This document shows, in pieces, positions 5,246 through 5,474 of a DNA stretch of 5,474 nucleotides. The stretch is from Coriobacteriia bacterium. Lineage in GTDB: Bacteria; Actinomycetota; Coriobacteriia; Anaerosomatales; JAHIQC01. The position numbers and the translations under genes were made by a program. The notes below the pieces were generated by a model. The model was not told where the DNA came from. It worked only from the letters and a program-made list of their open reading frames with translations, and did no database searches. The DNA lies in the NCBI GenBank assembly GCA_030653635.1, contig JAURYZ010000146.1, positions 1 through 5,474 on the forward strand. Reading direction: 5' to 3'. Each line of letters begins with the position of its first letter. Within the stretch, counting starts at the first letter, position 1.

Positions 5246-5474
5246 ATGCAAAGACGCCTCATTGCCGTTGTAGTACTGGCCCTCGTTGGAGTGCTCGCTT
5301 TCGCGACTCCCGCAATAGCAAGCTCATACTCATCTCGAATCAGCCAGTACGTCGCCGCTCGCCCCGCCCAAGCGCGCGTGACCCAGATGGCCCTAATCCG
5401 CGCAGGATGGGGCTACTCGACGCCTGCGCAGCAGTCCCTTCTGCGCCAAGCCATCATGGTTTCGGCAGGAGAGA
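5246..5474 (+). CDS. Secreted protein of unknown family (N-terminal part)
   Basis: The frame opens at ATG 5246 behind AGGAGG and runs off the window after 76 codons. Residues 1-25 form a textbook Sec signal peptide: MQRR, a hydrophobic core from about residue 5 to 20, then TPAIA with signal peptidase I cleavage predicted after A25 (AIA before SS). There is no lipobox cysteine, so the protein should be released or held in the wall by a later domain. The mature start is polar and helical and includes the segment ARVTQMALIRAGWGYSTPAQ at 43-62. I do not recognise the family; genes with long leaders and such signals in actinobacteria often encode cell-wall hydrolases, but nothing here proves that. 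The upstream gap holds a promoter candidate and a structured leader, so it is probably transcribed separately from the DUF255 gene. Confidence 0.85.
   Translation, partial: MQRRLIAVVVLALVGVLAFATPAIASSYSSRISQYVAARPAQARVTQMALIRAGWGYSTPAQQSLLRQAIMVSAGE

Noticed and set aside
4996..5474. Open frame from ATG 4996 to the window edge, with a GAGGGTAGG-like upstream sequence
   Set aside because: Its product is arginine-, proline- and serine-rich with no domain, it runs through the hairpins and then out of frame through the signal-peptide gene at 5246, which has a much better SD and a clear protein signature.

Overview
The window reads as ordinary chromosomal DNA from a high-GC bacterium. GC-rich codon third positions, purine-rich Shine-Dalgarno (SD) sites, a probable TTG start and a Gram-positive-style Sec leader suggest an actinobacterium. 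A c-type-heme sensor and a DUF255 protein fit an environmental or anaerobic lineage such as Coriobacteriia-like actinobacteria. This taxonomic guess rests on general character only and no marker gene is present.

Layout, all on the + strand: (1) 3-56, the last 17 codons of an unidentified gene. (2) 57-162, a gap with a tandem 11-bp repeat and a possible promoter. (3) 163-354, a small charged hypothetical protein. (4) 355-458, a gap with a striking inverted repeat at 417-449. (5) 459-1727, a membrane diguanylate cyclase with a Tll0287-like (DUF3365) c-type-heme sensor and a GGEEF catalytic domain, followed after 9 bp by (6) 1737-3053, a 12-TM major facilitator efflux protein, probably in one operon. 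(7) 3114-4934, a DUF255/SPATA20-like (YyaL family) protein with a thioredoxin-fold N-terminus and an (alpha/alpha)6-barrel-like remainder, with its own RBS and a possible promoter. (8) 4935-5245, a 311-bp non-coding gap with a terminator-like hairpin, an extended -10 promoter candidate and about 220 nt holding at least five consecutive predicted stem-loops. (9) 5246 to the window edge, the start of a secreted protein of unknown family with a near-perfect SD.

The clearest biology is signalling: the cyclase probably senses a redox state or small ligand through an extracytoplasmic haem and makes cyclic di-GMP in the cytoplasm, and the exporter is likely co-transcribed with it. The most interesting non-coding signals are the structured leader before the secreted protein (5025-5245) and the inverted repeat overlapping the probable promoter and RBS of the cyclase (417-449). 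No mobile element, CRISPR array, tRNA or rRNA was seen.
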